From IMG/VR virus record IMGVR_UViG_3300032322_001667, positions 1 through 29,683 of that record: 29,683 nt of DNA, one strand, 5' to 3'. The DNA comes from a virus. Shown in pieces: positions 22,493 through 29,683 of this stretch. Numbering within the stretch: the stretch's first letter is position 1; the number at the start of each line of letters is the position of its first letter. Position numbers and translations under genes: made by a program. The notes under the pieces are model-generated. The model was given only the letters and a program-made list of their open reading frames with translations. It searched no databases and was not told the origin of the DNA.

Positions 22493-25461
22493 AGCGGGTT
22501 CGCCTCGGCCACCGCGGTCATCGACAACACCTCGAAGGGATAGGCCCTGTTGGAGCGGATGGTCACTGTCGCGTCGTCGGTCCACGCGCCGTCGGTCGTA
22601 ACCCAGGCGTCGCCACTGAGCAGCCGCGGGGGCCGCGTCAGCGGCTCGGCGGGATCGAGGGTCAACACTGGCTGCCAGGCGCCGTCCTTCCCCGCCCGGA
22701 CCTCCCCTCCCACGCCGGCGAGCACCCGGAGGGCCACCCGATGCACGCGTGTCGGCGCAGCCTCGGTCGAACCCGCCCGGGATTGCACTTCGACCTCCCG
22801 GCTCTCAAGCAGGGAGGTATAGGCCAGGCCGGCCTGCACAACCGCCGCTTTTCGCGGCAGGTCGATTGCGCCTTCGATCACCTGAAGGGGGCCTATCTCC
22901 ACCCCGTCGAGCAACAGCAGCACTTGCTCGCCCTCCAGGTGGTCAAGGCCAGACACCCGATCGACGCACCGATGCAGGTAGGCGTCGCGCCAAAGCAGTT
23001 CGACGCCGGGCGGCAGCCCGAGGTAGGCCAGGTCGAACGGGTCCCCGTCGCTCGTGAGCAGCGTCAGGCGGTCGGGGGCCGTCACCGCATCGACCTCCAG
23101 CAACTCGTAGGTGCCGGCGGCGCGGATCTCCCCGTCGGGAAGTCGCCAACGAACGCCGCGCAACGACACGACATTCCCGGCCTGGAAACCGTGCGGCCCC
23201 GCGGTGCGGATGTCTGGCTGGGTGCCGACGAACCCCGAGGGGGCCAACGCCCGCCGGTCGCGGAAAAGCAAATGACTGTCGAGATAGGAGGCCAGTTCGA
23301 CGCGCCGGTATACCTCCTCGTCCAGGGTGCGCTCCTCGGGCGGCAAGATCGGCGGGCTCACGAACTCGACGTGGGTGACCGGGTTGCCATTGACCTCACG
23401 GCGAACCGCCAGCATCAGCCGATCTTCCCCGAGCCCCCGCGGTTGCGAGTCCACCAGGTCGATCTGCTCGACGCTGAGCCGCACGTCATCCCATAGGATC
23501 AAAGGATCCGCTCCGCTTGTCGTCGCGGCCCGTAGGTCCACCCGCAGGGAGGTGGTATCCGCTGGCACCAGCACCCACCCCGTATCGAGGGTCGTCCACT
23601 CCGGCCCGGCGGTGATCTGCGCGTAGAAAGCCTGCCCCGCCACGTCCAGGCCGTTCGGAGTCGAACCATCCAGTGATACCAAGCGCGCGATCGCTTCCCC
23701 CGTCGCGCTCGTCGCGCCGCGCGCGACGCGCACGGTCAGCCGGGCTCGGGTTCGGTTGAGCCCGAGGAGGGCAGGGTTCCACCCGGCAAGGGTGCTGATA
23801 GACGCCGTGCGGACGAGCGTCCGAAAGGTGGTGGCTGGGTCCGCGGGGAACTCCGCGCAATACCCGCCACGAGTGGGGTAAGAGAGGTCAGAGGGCCGAC
23901 GAACGACAGCCGCAGCGTTGGTCGTGTCCCAGGTGTCCGAGATTGGGTCATTCTCGAAACTCCAACTCGCATCCGCCGCATGAAAATCGAAACCCCCACC
24001 GAGACCCCGCACCTCGACAAGATCCGTGCAGCCGCAACGGCCGGGCAGCATTTCTGCCGCCACCACGCGCGCCGCCCCGTCGTTCAGCCTTCCCGCCACC
24101 TCCTGCCGGTGTGCGCCGAGGATCTGCTGCTGCTGCTCCAGCGTCCACCCCACGAGCGCGCCGTCGTCCATCACGGCCCATAGGACGCTGTAGGGCTCCT
24201 GCTGGTAGAGCATCTTGCGGATGCCCCCTTGGGCCAGATGGGAGGAGAAGATGGTCGCCTCGGTCGTCTGAAACCCGTCGCTCTCCAGCGCGTAGGCGAA
24301 CCGGCGGATGTTGCGCCGCCGGCGCTGCACGAAGTAGAGGCTCTGGTCGAGCACCACGGGGTCCACATCAGAGGAGCCCCGGCGGGTGGTCTGCCGGACG
24401 ACCGCTTCGAGGGGCGTCAGGTAACCCGTCACCCCGGGACGCAGAATGAACTCCGCACCGGGGGTGCCGAGAATGAGCACCTCGGTCGTGCTGGCAATCC
24501 ACACGATCTCATTGATCTCCCCGCTGGTCGTGCGGCGGGTGATCGCCTTGTCCGCGTTCGCGCTGTCGTTCACCGTCGGATCCGGGGAAACGGCCTCGAA
24601 GTTCTCGAAGGAGCCCGAGACGCTGCCCGCGACCACATCGGGGGCGCGCCGGAATCCCCCATACCACAGCCGCCCCTCATGGAAGGCGATGGCGTTGCAT
24701 CCGAACCCGTCGGAAAACAGGCCCAGCGCCCACTCCGTCGATACCGCGGGCGCCGTGTTGGTGATCCGGAATCCCCCCGAGCACACGACATTCTGGGCGT
24801 CCGTGACCGCGGTGATCGTGAGGTATGCCGCGCGCTTGTTTCCTGTATCCCGGACGAAGATCGCCCGGCCCACGTCGTCCGTCGTGAACACATTCGCGCT
24901 GGCCGCCACATTGACCGTCGTCGGCCAAGAGGTGTAGGAAACCGTCAGCGTGGTGGCCGAGAAGTTCAAAGGTCCCAACGGCGCCCGGCCGTCCAGCCAT
25001 GCCACCGCGTTCAACGAAAACGCGGTTGGGGAGGTGCGGACGAGCTTCCGGGGCGCGTGGTTGGGATGCACGATGTAGGCCGCGAATCCGTCCTGCGCGA
25101 ACCGCAGCGCCTCGATCTGCGCGAAGGTGTAGGGCGTTACGACCTCAACCGGGAGCCCGCCACTGTCCCGCAGCAACCCGTCGAGGGTCCAGAACCTAAA
25201 GTAAAGATCGCCGGCCTCGATTACATAGCCGATCTGCGGGCTTATCTGGAAGGGAAAGAACGCCACCGACTGGTCCCGGAACTTCGTCTCCCCGAGGAAC
25301 TCCGTGCCCGGCCGGCGGAAAGCCGAACCTTCGACCCCGACGATGAAGTTCGTGATCTCGCGCGCCGAGCGCGCCTGCTGGTCGATGTCGCTGCGCCCGC
25401 GCAGGCGGGGTGTCAGTTCCCCCGAGACGAACCCGGGCTGCGTCACGGATTGGCGGGGCAT
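22489..25461 (-). CDS. Tail tubular protein B (T7 gp12-like nozzle)
   Basis: A 990-residue, beta-rich protein. The N-terminal pattern PGFVSGELTPRLRGRSDI, then NF (38-39), then RRPGTEF (49-55), is a signature of podoviral tail tubular/nozzle proteins; T7 gp12 is 794 residues. Beta-propeller-like repeats with aromatic and aspartate turns continue through the middle, for example YGGFRRAPD and WIASTTEVLILGTPGAEF. It should form the distal tail tube through which the DNA leaves. It starts at 25461 with a TGATG overlap with tail tubular A, as expected for partners made together. The C-terminal 200 residues are more variable. Confident on family, less on domain borders. Confidence 0.85.
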   Translation of the reverse strand: MPRQSVTQPGFVSGELTPRLRGRSDIDQQARSAREITNFIVGVEGSAFRRPGTEFLGETKFRDQSVAFFPFQISPQIGYVIEAGDLYFRFWTLDGLLRDSGGLPVEVVTPYTFAQIEALRFAQDGFAAYIVHPNHAPRKLVRTSPTAFSLNAVAWLDGRAPLGPLNFSATTLTVSYTSWPTTVNVAASANVFTTDDVGRAIFVRDTGNKRAAYLTITAVTDAQNVVCSGGFRITNTAPAVSTEWALGLFSDGFGCNAIAFHEGRLWYGGFRRAPDVVAGSVSGSFENFEAVSPDPTVNDSANADKAITRRTTSGEINEIVWIASTTEVLILGTPGAEFILRPGVTGYLTPLEAVVRQTTRRGSSDVDPVVLDQSLYFVQRRRRNIRRFAYALESDGFQTTEATIFSSHLAQGGIRKMLYQQEPYSVLWAVMDDGALVGWTLEQQQQILGAHRQEVAGRLNDGAARVVAAEMLPGRCGCTDLVEVRGLGGGFDFHAADASWSFENDPISDTWDTTNAAAVVRRPSDLSYPTRGGYCAEFPADPATTFRTLVRTASISTLAGWNPALLGLNRTRARLTVRVARGATSATGEAIARLVSLDGSTPNGLDVAGQAFYAQITAGPEWTTLDTGWVLVPADTTSLRVDLRAATTSGADPLILWDDVRLSVEQIDLVDSQPRGLGEDRLMLAVRREVNGNPVTHVEFVSPPILPPEERTLDEEVYRRVELASYLDSHLLFRDRRALAPSGFVGTQPDIRTAGPHGFQAGNVVSLRGVRWRLPDGEIRAAGTYELLEVDAVTAPDRLTLLTSDGDPFDLAYLGLPPGVELLWRDAYLHRCVDRVSGLDHLEGEQVLLLLDGVEIGPLQVIEGAIDLPRKAAVVQAGLAYTSLLESREVEVQSRAGSTEAAPTRVHRVALRVLAGVGGEVRAGKDGAWQPVLTLDPAEPLTRPPRLLSGDAWVTTDGAWTDDATVTIRSNRAYPFEVLSMTAVAEANPL

Positions 25462-26090
25462 CAGATCCTCGCAGGGTTGCGGCCAGTGAACCCGTATCCT
25501 ACCATCCCGTCAACCCCGAAGCGGTTGTCCGTCGTGATGACCTCGCCGGGCTGCTCGATCGAGCCCGTCTGCCGGGCCTTGCGAAGCCTCCGCTCGTAGA
25601 GTTCCCACATGTTCTGGAAACCTGACTTATCGGCTGCCAGAGACAAGGAGAACTCCGCGGCCAGGCGCCACGTCAGCACGTCCACAAACATCGGGTCCAT
25701 GTCGGCCACGTTCGTCACGTCTGCAACGTAGAGCATCAGCAAGGGGTTCTTGTCGGCCAGCACCCGGTTGCCCTCGAAACGGAAGGCAAAGGTGCGGGGC
25801 GTCATCGTCACCCGACTGTCCTCGGGGTCCTCGAACGCGCCGATGAAGCGCAGGCAGTCGGTGGGCTTCAGGTAGGAGAACTGGAACCCGAACTCCGGCG
25901 GGTTCACCTCCGGCGCAAGTGAAGCGCGCCGGAGGCTGAACTGCCAGTTGAACTCCCGCAGCAAGGCGGTGCGGAGTAGATCATACGCCGCACCCGCCAC
26001 CGCCGCTTCCTTGCGGTTCTCCGTCAGGGACGTGAGCGTGGTCGAGTTGACCCGCGCCAGCGCCAGGTTGACGACCGCAAGCGGGCTCAC
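25461..26090 (-). CDS. Tail tubular protein A (T7 gp11-like adaptor)
   Basis: A 209-residue protein. The N-terminal helix pattern (AVVNLALARVNSTTLTSL, then AAVAGAAYD), LLREFNWQFSLRRASLA (about 43-59) and FSYLKPTDCLRF (about 71-82) are the standard segments of T7 gp11-type proteins, which form the ring joining portal to nozzle. The GTG at 26090 lies one base after the stop of the 149-residue gene; a weak GGCGG site precedes it and no better start was found. The size is close to T7 gp11 (196). The next gene is the gp12-like nozzle, matching the T7 order. Confidence 0.85.
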   Translation of the reverse strand: MSPLAVVNLALARVNSTTLTSLTENRKEAAVAGAAYDLLRTALLREFNWQFSLRRASLAPEVNPPEFGFQFSYLKPTDCLRFIGAFEDPEDSRVTMTPRTFAFRFEGNRVLADKNPLLMLYVADVTNVADMDPMFVDVLTWRLAAEFSLSLAADKSGFQNMWELYERRLRKARQTGSIEQPGEVITTDNRFGVDGMVGYGFTGRNPARI

Positions 26091-26091
26091 G

Positions 26092-26541
26092 TCACGCCGC
26101 CAGCGTGTAGAGGATCGCGCCCCGGATCGTGCCGGACGCGGGATTCCCGCCGGACAGGATCACATAGACCCGCTCGCGCGCCCCCTTGCGGCGGCCCGTG
26201 GTTGGGGCGCCGGCGACGTAACCGACGCCACGCGCGGCTCGGTCGAAAACGAACTGCGTGGCCGCCGAGACATCGGTGGCGGCCGGGAGGATCGCGGCGG
26301 CCGTCGTCTCGGTGCGAACCTCGGCCGTGACCGAAGCGCCCAGCGCCGTGAACTCGATGCTGCCGCCGACCACCCGCGCGCCTCGCGGGAGTTCGGTCAG
26401 GAACACCTGGTCATTTTGCGCCGCGTCGCCGGTCCAGTTGAAGTAGGCCGCCTTGACCGTGCCGCCGAGATCGCGCGCTTCGACCGCCTGCATGGGCACC
26501 GCGTCGATCGCGGTGAGTTGGGTGGAGAAAAAGTCAGCCAT
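26092..26541 (-). CDS. Capsid cement/decoration protein candidate (Bbp16-like position)
   Basis: A 149-residue, beta-rich protein with a short N-terminal extension and alternating strands (VKAAYFNW, DQVFLTELPRGARVVGGSIEF, VYVILSGG), consistent with a jelly-roll. It lies immediately after the major capsid gene. In Bordetella phage BPP-1 the equivalent gene (bbp16) encodes the jelly-roll cement protein that binds the capsid surface. Sequence similarity could not be tested, so this is a positional and fold-level inference; a head-tail connector is the alternative. A TAGGAGGG ribosome site precedes the ATG and lies within a small hairpin; a terminator-like hairpin separates the gene from the capsid gene. 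Confidence 0.65.
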   Translation of the reverse strand: MADFFSTQLTAIDAVPMQAVEARDLGGTVKAAYFNWTGDAAQNDQVFLTELPRGARVVGGSIEFTALGASVTAEVRTETTAAAILPAATDVSAATQFVFDRAARGVGYVAGAPTTGRRKGARERVYVILSGGNPASGTIRGAILYTLAA

Positions 26542-26544
26542 TGC

Positions 26545-26557
26545 GCCCTCCTAGGGC
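26545..26557 (-). promoter_or_regulatory. Small hairpin over a Shine-Dalgarno site
   Basis: A 5-bp inverted repeat (GCCCU/AGGGC) with a 3-base loop includes the AGGAGG of the cement-like gene. It could partly hide the ribosome site. It is short, so an effect on translation is only possible. Confidence 0.3.
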
Positions 26558-26573
26558 TGGGGATGAGGGGGAA

Positions 26574-26595
26574 GGAGGGGGCCGAAGCCCCCTCC
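26574..26595 (-). terminator. UUCG hairpin after the capsid gene, probable leaky terminator
   Basis: In the message, GGAGGGGGC (26595-26587) pairs perfectly with GCCCCCUCC (26582-26574) around a UUCG tetraloop, giving a 9-bp GC-rich stem. It begins 7 bases past the capsid stop. It is followed by UU and then C residues, so the U-run is poor and termination would be partial. T7 has its main terminator, T-phi, in exactly this place after gene 10. It could instead protect the capsid mRNA 3' end from exonucleases. Confidence 0.6.
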
Positions 26596-26602
26596 CGGAT
26601 CA

Positions 26603-27511
26603 TCAGGTAACCGCGAGCGTGCGGATGGCGTGGACCGGGGTCTGGGCGTTGGAGAAGATCTTCACCACCCGGTTGTCCTCCACGCGGACGGCACCCCACG
26701 CGCCCCAGGCATACGCCTGCCACGGCTGGGTCCGCAGGTCGATGCGCCGGTCGATCGTGACCGACATCTCCTGGGCCACCCCGAACTCGATCGCGTCCGT
26801 TCGGTAGATGAACGAGACGAGCCGCGAGTTGTCGGTCGGGATGAGGTTGGACCAGATGATGTTCATCCCGAGGAAGGTGTTCACCTCACCGGCAACCAGC
26901 GCCTTGAGGTTCTGGAAGTCCGCCGAGGTGGCCTGGAAATCCGCCATCAGGTTGCGGATGTCCTCCGGCCGGCACACCCAGGTCAGCCCGCCCATTTCCT
27001 GGTCGGCCTGGTCGAACTTCAGCTTCGCATCGAGCAACCGCGCGACGGAGATCGGATTCGTCTCGCTGCTGGTCCCGAGGATCTGCGCGGACGGAAGCTG
27101 CTGCGTGCTCTCCGCGTTCTTGCCCGTCCGCACCGTGGCGTCAAGCGCGCCGATGATCGTCACATCCATCGCGCGACCCATGGCGTTCGACACCCGTTGC
27201 GTGTAGGGGCTCTCGAACGAGAGGAGAGTCTTGACCCGATCGTAGTTGTCGATGAGCACTGCCCGATCGTAGGCGTTGGTATAGCCCCAGCGGCGGGAGT
27301 GATCGAGGACCGTCGGTTCGATCGGCGCGTGCCGGTTCGTGATCTCCCCGGCCTCGGTGCCGCCGAGGCGCTCCGTGGTCCACGCCTCGCCCGTGACGGG
27401 CGCGCGCTGCACGGTGGACAGGAGCTTGGAGCCGCGCTGCTCGGCCAGCATGAGGACCGAACGGCCCCATTGCGTCACGAACGCGCGGTCAATGGTGTTC
27501 GGGGCGGCCAT
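26603..27511 (-). CDS. Major capsid protein (HK97 fold, BPP-1/Phage_capsid_2 type)
   Basis: A 302-residue protein. The N-terminal helix (FVTQWGRSVLMLAEQRGSKL), an early conserved GGTEAGEITNRH-type loop (about 50-61), and the later DVTIIGALDATVRTG segment (about 115-129) are features of the podoviral capsid group that includes BPP-1 Bbp17; scaffold gene before and cement-like gene after support this. A GGAAGGAG ribosome site lies about 7 bases from the ATG, the strongest in the window, as expected for the most abundant virion protein. It is preceded by a 152-base structured leader and followed by a terminator-like hairpin, so its expression seems to be set apart from its neighbours. Confidence 0.85.
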   Translation of the reverse strand: MAAPNTIDRAFVTQWGRSVLMLAEQRGSKLLSTVQRAPVTGEAWTTERLGGTEAGEITNRHAPIEPTVLDHSRRWGYTNAYDRAVLIDNYDRVKTLLSFESPYTQRVSNAMGRAMDVTIIGALDATVRTGKNAESTQQLPSAQILGTSSETNPISVARLLDAKLKFDQADQEMGGLTWVCRPEDIRNLMADFQATSADFQNLKALVAGEVNTFLGMNIIWSNLIPTDNSRLVSFIYRTDAIEFGVAQEMSVTIDRRIDLRTQPWQAYAWGAWGAVRVEDNRVVKIFSNAQTPVHAIRTLAVT

Positions 27512-27663
27512 GGCCGTCTCCTTCCTTTGACTGGTTGATCCTGCGCTCGTTTAGGTCTGAGGGTGTCGGGCGCCCTACGTCCTGCGTGGGCAGACCCCGG
27601 CCGCATCACTTCACTAGCGGTTCACGCCTAGCAGAGATCTACGGCCGGGGTCAAGAAGAAAGA
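27512..27663 (-). promoter_or_regulatory. Structured leader between scaffold and capsid genes
   Basis: This is the longest non-coding stretch in the window. It holds an 11-bp perfect inverted repeat (27593-27603 with 27642-27652); inside its loop is a second hairpin with a single-base bulge (27614-27631); next to it is a third hairpin with 7 bp, one bulge and a 5-base loop (27572-27591). None has a U-run. A TTGACC at the head of the outer arm (minus strand) might be a -35 but no good -10 follows. The ribosome site GGAAGGAG lies at the capsid end. No credible small gene was found. Confidence 0.55.
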
Positions 27664-28575
27664 TCAGGCCCCGAGCATCCGGAAATAGCGGTTCGCTTCG
27701 GCGGTCAGTTCGTCGGCCCGACGGCGATCGGTCTTGGAAATCTGCATCGCCTCGCGCAGCAGCCCGTTCGCCTTGGCATCCGCCTCGGCTGGCGTCAACC
27801 CGCCCGATCGGTTCCCCTCGCGCACGGCCGGCACCGCCCCGCCCAAGCCTTCCCCGACGCGCGCGAGTGCCTTGATGACTTCGGGATGACTCCCCAGCCC
27901 AGCCTTGATCAAGGCGTCCTTGATGCCAAGCTCCGTCGCCGCGTGGTTCGCCGCATCCAGCTTGGCATCGAACGCCTGGCCGAACTCCCGTTGCAGGGCC
28001 TCCTCCTGGCCCCTCATCATCGAGATGCTGCTCTCGACCCCCGCCTGGGAAGCCTTGAGCGCCGCGTCGAACAAAGCCTGGGCCTGCTTGGGCAGCAGCC
28101 CGGCCTCGACGGCAGCCTGCTTGAACCAGGAAAGGTCGCTCGACGCTTGCTGGACCAGATCGGCGCGCACCCCCTCCGGGGCCTTCAGGTCGTAGGCGTC
28201 CGGCTTGTCCGGGGCGCCGAGCCGGCGCAGCACCGCCAAGGGATCGGCCTCCGCCGCCTTGAGGTCCACCAGGGACCCGGGGTCCTTGCCGATGAGCTTT
28301 TGCGCGTTGAGGTAGGCGCGCGCCACTTCGTCAGGCGTCTTGCCCGCGAACTTGGCGAAACCCGGATCGCCGCGGATGTCCTCGGGGAGCGAACCGAACC
28401 AGTCTGAGTCCGCCGGCTGCCCGGGTTGGGCGGTCGGCGGACTCTCGGCGGAAGCCGGGGCGCCGGAGGGCTGGCGATCCAGAAGCGCCCCCGCAGGATC
28501 GCCGGCGCCCGCTGAGGAGGAGGACCCAGCGGCGCCGCCCTCCGGCGAGCGCACCATGCCGTAGCGGATGAACAT
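27664..28575 (-). CDS. Capsid scaffolding protein
   Basis: A 303-residue, acidic and helical protein. Residues 10-60 are Ala/Gly/Pro/Ser-rich and disordered; residues 58-100 (DWFGSLPEDIRGDP, then KFAGKTPDEVARAYLNAQKLIG) form the conserved segment of podoviral scaffolds, and the C-terminus is rich in Ala, Glu and Arg helices. It directs capsid assembly and is lost or degraded before packaging. The ATG at 28575 was taken because GAAGGGGG lies about 8 bases upstream; a TTG two codons earlier would overlap the preceding stop and is less likely. The gene lies directly before the capsid gene, as in T7 (gp9-gp10). Confidence 0.85.
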   Translation of the reverse strand: MFIRYGMVRSPEGGAAGSSSSAGAGDPAGALLDRQPSGAPASAESPPTAQPGQPADSDWFGSLPEDIRGDPGFAKFAGKTPDEVARAYLNAQKLIGKDPGSLVDLKAAEADPLAVLRRLGAPDKPDAYDLKAPEGVRADLVQQASSDLSWFKQAAVEAGLLPKQAQALFDAALKASQAGVESSISMMRGQEEALQREFGQAFDAKLDAANHAATELGIKDALIKAGLGSHPEVIKALARVGEGLGGAVPAVREGNRSGGLTPAEADAKANGLLREAMQISKTDRRRADELTAEANRYFRMLGA

Positions 28576-28577
28576 TG

Positions 28578-28808
28578 TCAAGCCCCCTTCGTTTGGACTT
28601 CGGCCGGGCGCTCGGCCCTGCCGGTGCGGATCACCCGCATGAGGTAAACGATGACCGTCCGCTGCCCCTCATGGAACGCGGAGGTGATCGGGTCGTTGGG
28701 AACGCAGGTCGTGCGCGTCTCGAAACCGAACATCTGGCGCAGATGCTCCAGCGCGGCCTGGGCCTGGGCGTCCGTGAGGAACACCTCGAAAGGATTTGCT
28801 TCGTCCAC
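28578..28808 (-). CDS. Small Bbp19-like head-module protein
   Basis: A 76-residue soluble protein with two helices; the pattern AALEHLRQMFGF, then C-V-P, then FHEGQRTVIVYLMRVI matches my recollection of Bordetella phage Bbp19-type proteins, small proteins encoded between portal and scaffold whose function is unknown. The GTG start at 28808 has a GAGGGG ribosome site about 9 bases upstream and lies 4 bases after the portal stop; it ends 2 bases before the scaffold start. The C-terminus is basic and probably flexible. Confidence 0.72.
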   Translation of the reverse strand: MDEANPFEVFLTDAQAQAALEHLRQMFGFETRTTCVPNDPITSAFHEGQRTVIVYLMRVIRTGRAERPAEVQTKGA

Positions 28809-28812
28809 TTGC

Positions 28813-29683
28813 TCAGCCCCTCGGCCTGTTCGCCGCGGTCAGTTTCGCCACGGCCTCCGCCCCTTGGATCAACCGCTCGGACTGAACCTGGCCCGCGACG
28901 GCCTGCTGGCGGGCGCTGCGCTTCCGGGTCACCACGTCCGGCGACTCGTGCGCCTTCGTGGGGGCGCCCGCGCCTTCCAGCAACAGCTTGCCCACCGCGT
29001 CGAGGTTCACCAAGTCCATCACGTCGGGGCTGACCTGCGCCCACGCCGCGAGGCCCTCAAACGCGCGCATGATGGCCATGCTGTCCATCTGCTTCTGGCT
29101 CGCCACGATCGGGGAGTTGTAAGTCAGCTTCAGCCTTCGTCCCTCGTCCAAGAACGGCGAGGGGTCGTCGATCACCCCCCGGCGGAGAAGGATGCCCGCG
29201 GTGCGCCAGATCAGGCCGTCCATCAGTTCCGCTTGCATCCGCAAGACCATGGGCGCGACCGCTCGGTTGCGCTCGTCCACGTCTTGCGCGACCTCGTAGG
29301 CCGTGCGGGGGTTGCCCGACTTCTCTGGGGTCTGGAACAGATGGACGAAAAACGCTTCCCTCACCGCCTGCTGGCGGGTCCGGAGCAGCGCATCCCCGAG
29401 TTCGATCCGGCTCGCCCCCGGTGGGAGAAGGGGCACGGGCACCAGATCCCCGTCCGTGTAGGACAGCCCGCCCGGGTAGGCGCGGAGGGGGCTCAATAGC
29501 GCCCCGTCCCGAATCAACCACGGCGGGTCCACCAGCTTCTCGATGCCCCGCGCCACGGTGTCGGATATGTTGTTCGTCAGAGCCGCATCCCCCAGGGCCG
29601 TCATGCCTGGGGACCGGCCGAACACCGAGTTGTCGTCGGCCACCAACCAACGCGGCAGGAACACCGGCTGCTCCTGGTGGTAG
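28813..29683 (-). CDS. Portal (head-tail connector) protein, partial
   Basis: The frame enters from the right edge of the window, so the N-terminal part of the protein is missing; about 290 residues to the C-terminus are present, with no true start here. The segment NPRTAYEVAQDVDERNR followed by PMVLRMQAELMDGLI and a downstream ILLRRGVIDDPSP is the conserved core of podoviral head-tail connector proteins (T7 gp8 type). It forms the dodecameric ring through which DNA is packaged and ejected. The C-terminal 50 residues are Ala/Gln/Arg-rich. Terminase genes are expected further right, outside the window. Confidence 0.88.
   Translation of the reverse strand, partial: YHQEQPVFLPRWLVADDNSVFGRSPGMTALGDAALTNNISDTVARGIEKLVDPPWLIRDGALLSPLRAYPGGLSYTDGDLVPVPLLPPGASRIELGDALLRTRQQAVREAFFVHLFQTPEKSGNPRTAYEVAQDVDERNRAVAPMVLRMQAELMDGLIWRTAGILLRRGVIDDPSPFLDEGRRLKLTYNSPIVASQKQMDSMAIMRAFEGLAAWAQVSPDVMDLVNLDAVGKLLLEGAGAPTKAHESPDVVTRKRSARQQAVAGQVQSERLIQGAEAVAKLTAANRPRG

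Noticed and set aside
27664-28581. TTG start for the scaffold gene two codons upstream of the ATG
   Set aside because: It would sit too near the GAAGGGGG ribosome site and overlap the preceding stop; the ATG at 28575 has better spacing.
1-29683. tRNA genes, CRISPR arrays, insertion sequences or attachment sites
   Set aside because: No cloverleaf-like sequence, regular spaced repeat, transposase frame or integrase frame was seen; non-coding space is very limited.

Overview
The window looks like a 29.7 kb piece of a lytic-type, high-GC (roughly two thirds G+C by eye) short-tailed phage (podovirus). Every supported gene lies on the minus strand, so the genome is transcribed from right to left. 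Genes are packed tightly: most neighbours share ATGA/GTGA or TGATG stop-start overlaps and very little DNA is non-coding. The lipobox protein and the T7-style internal virion (ejection) proteins point to a Gram-negative, probably high-GC proteobacterial host. No integrase, repressor, tRNA, CRISPR array or insertion sequence was seen.

Layout in transcription order (right to left). (1) Head module, 29683-26092: portal (cut by the window edge), a small Bbp19-like protein, scaffold, major capsid protein and a beta-rich protein in the position of the capsid cement protein. This order resembles the Bordetella phage BPP-1 head module as I recall it. (2) Tail and ejection module, 26090-15185: tail tubular proteins A and B, then four proteins in the order of T7 gp13-gp14-gp15-gp16. 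(3) Tail-fibre module, 15188-11315: a T7 gp17-type fibre with a collagen-like linker, a 156-residue accessory protein and a fibre with YadA-head-like repeats. (4) Lysis and accessory module, 11318-8377: a heme-oxygenase-like protein, a coiled-coil/one-TM protein, a two-TM holin candidate, a lipoprotein, two small structural-type proteins and a polyglycine-rich adhesin. (5) Replication and nucleotide module, 8332-92: SNF2-type helicase, an AT-hook protein, a DUF2800 RecB/Cas4-like nuclease, a DUF2815-like ssDNA-binding protein, a PAPS-reductase-like ATP pyrophosphatase, family A DNA polymerase, a PD-(D/E)XK resolvase-like nuclease and a metallophosphoesterase. A final gene begins at 53 and leaves the window.

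The points most worth a second look are: a heme oxygenase-fold gene between fibre and lysis genes where no endolysin is recognisable; a Shine-Dalgarno sequence apparently brought to its start codon by a hairpin in front of the PAPS-reductase-like gene; a UUCG hairpin directly after the capsid gene, in the position of T7 terminator T-phi; a structured leader in front of the capsid gene; and a proline-rich AT-hook protein carrying internal copies of the DPFGG motif found in the SSB tail. Terminase, RNA polymerase, primase and endolysin genes are not recognisable here; they may lie outside the window.
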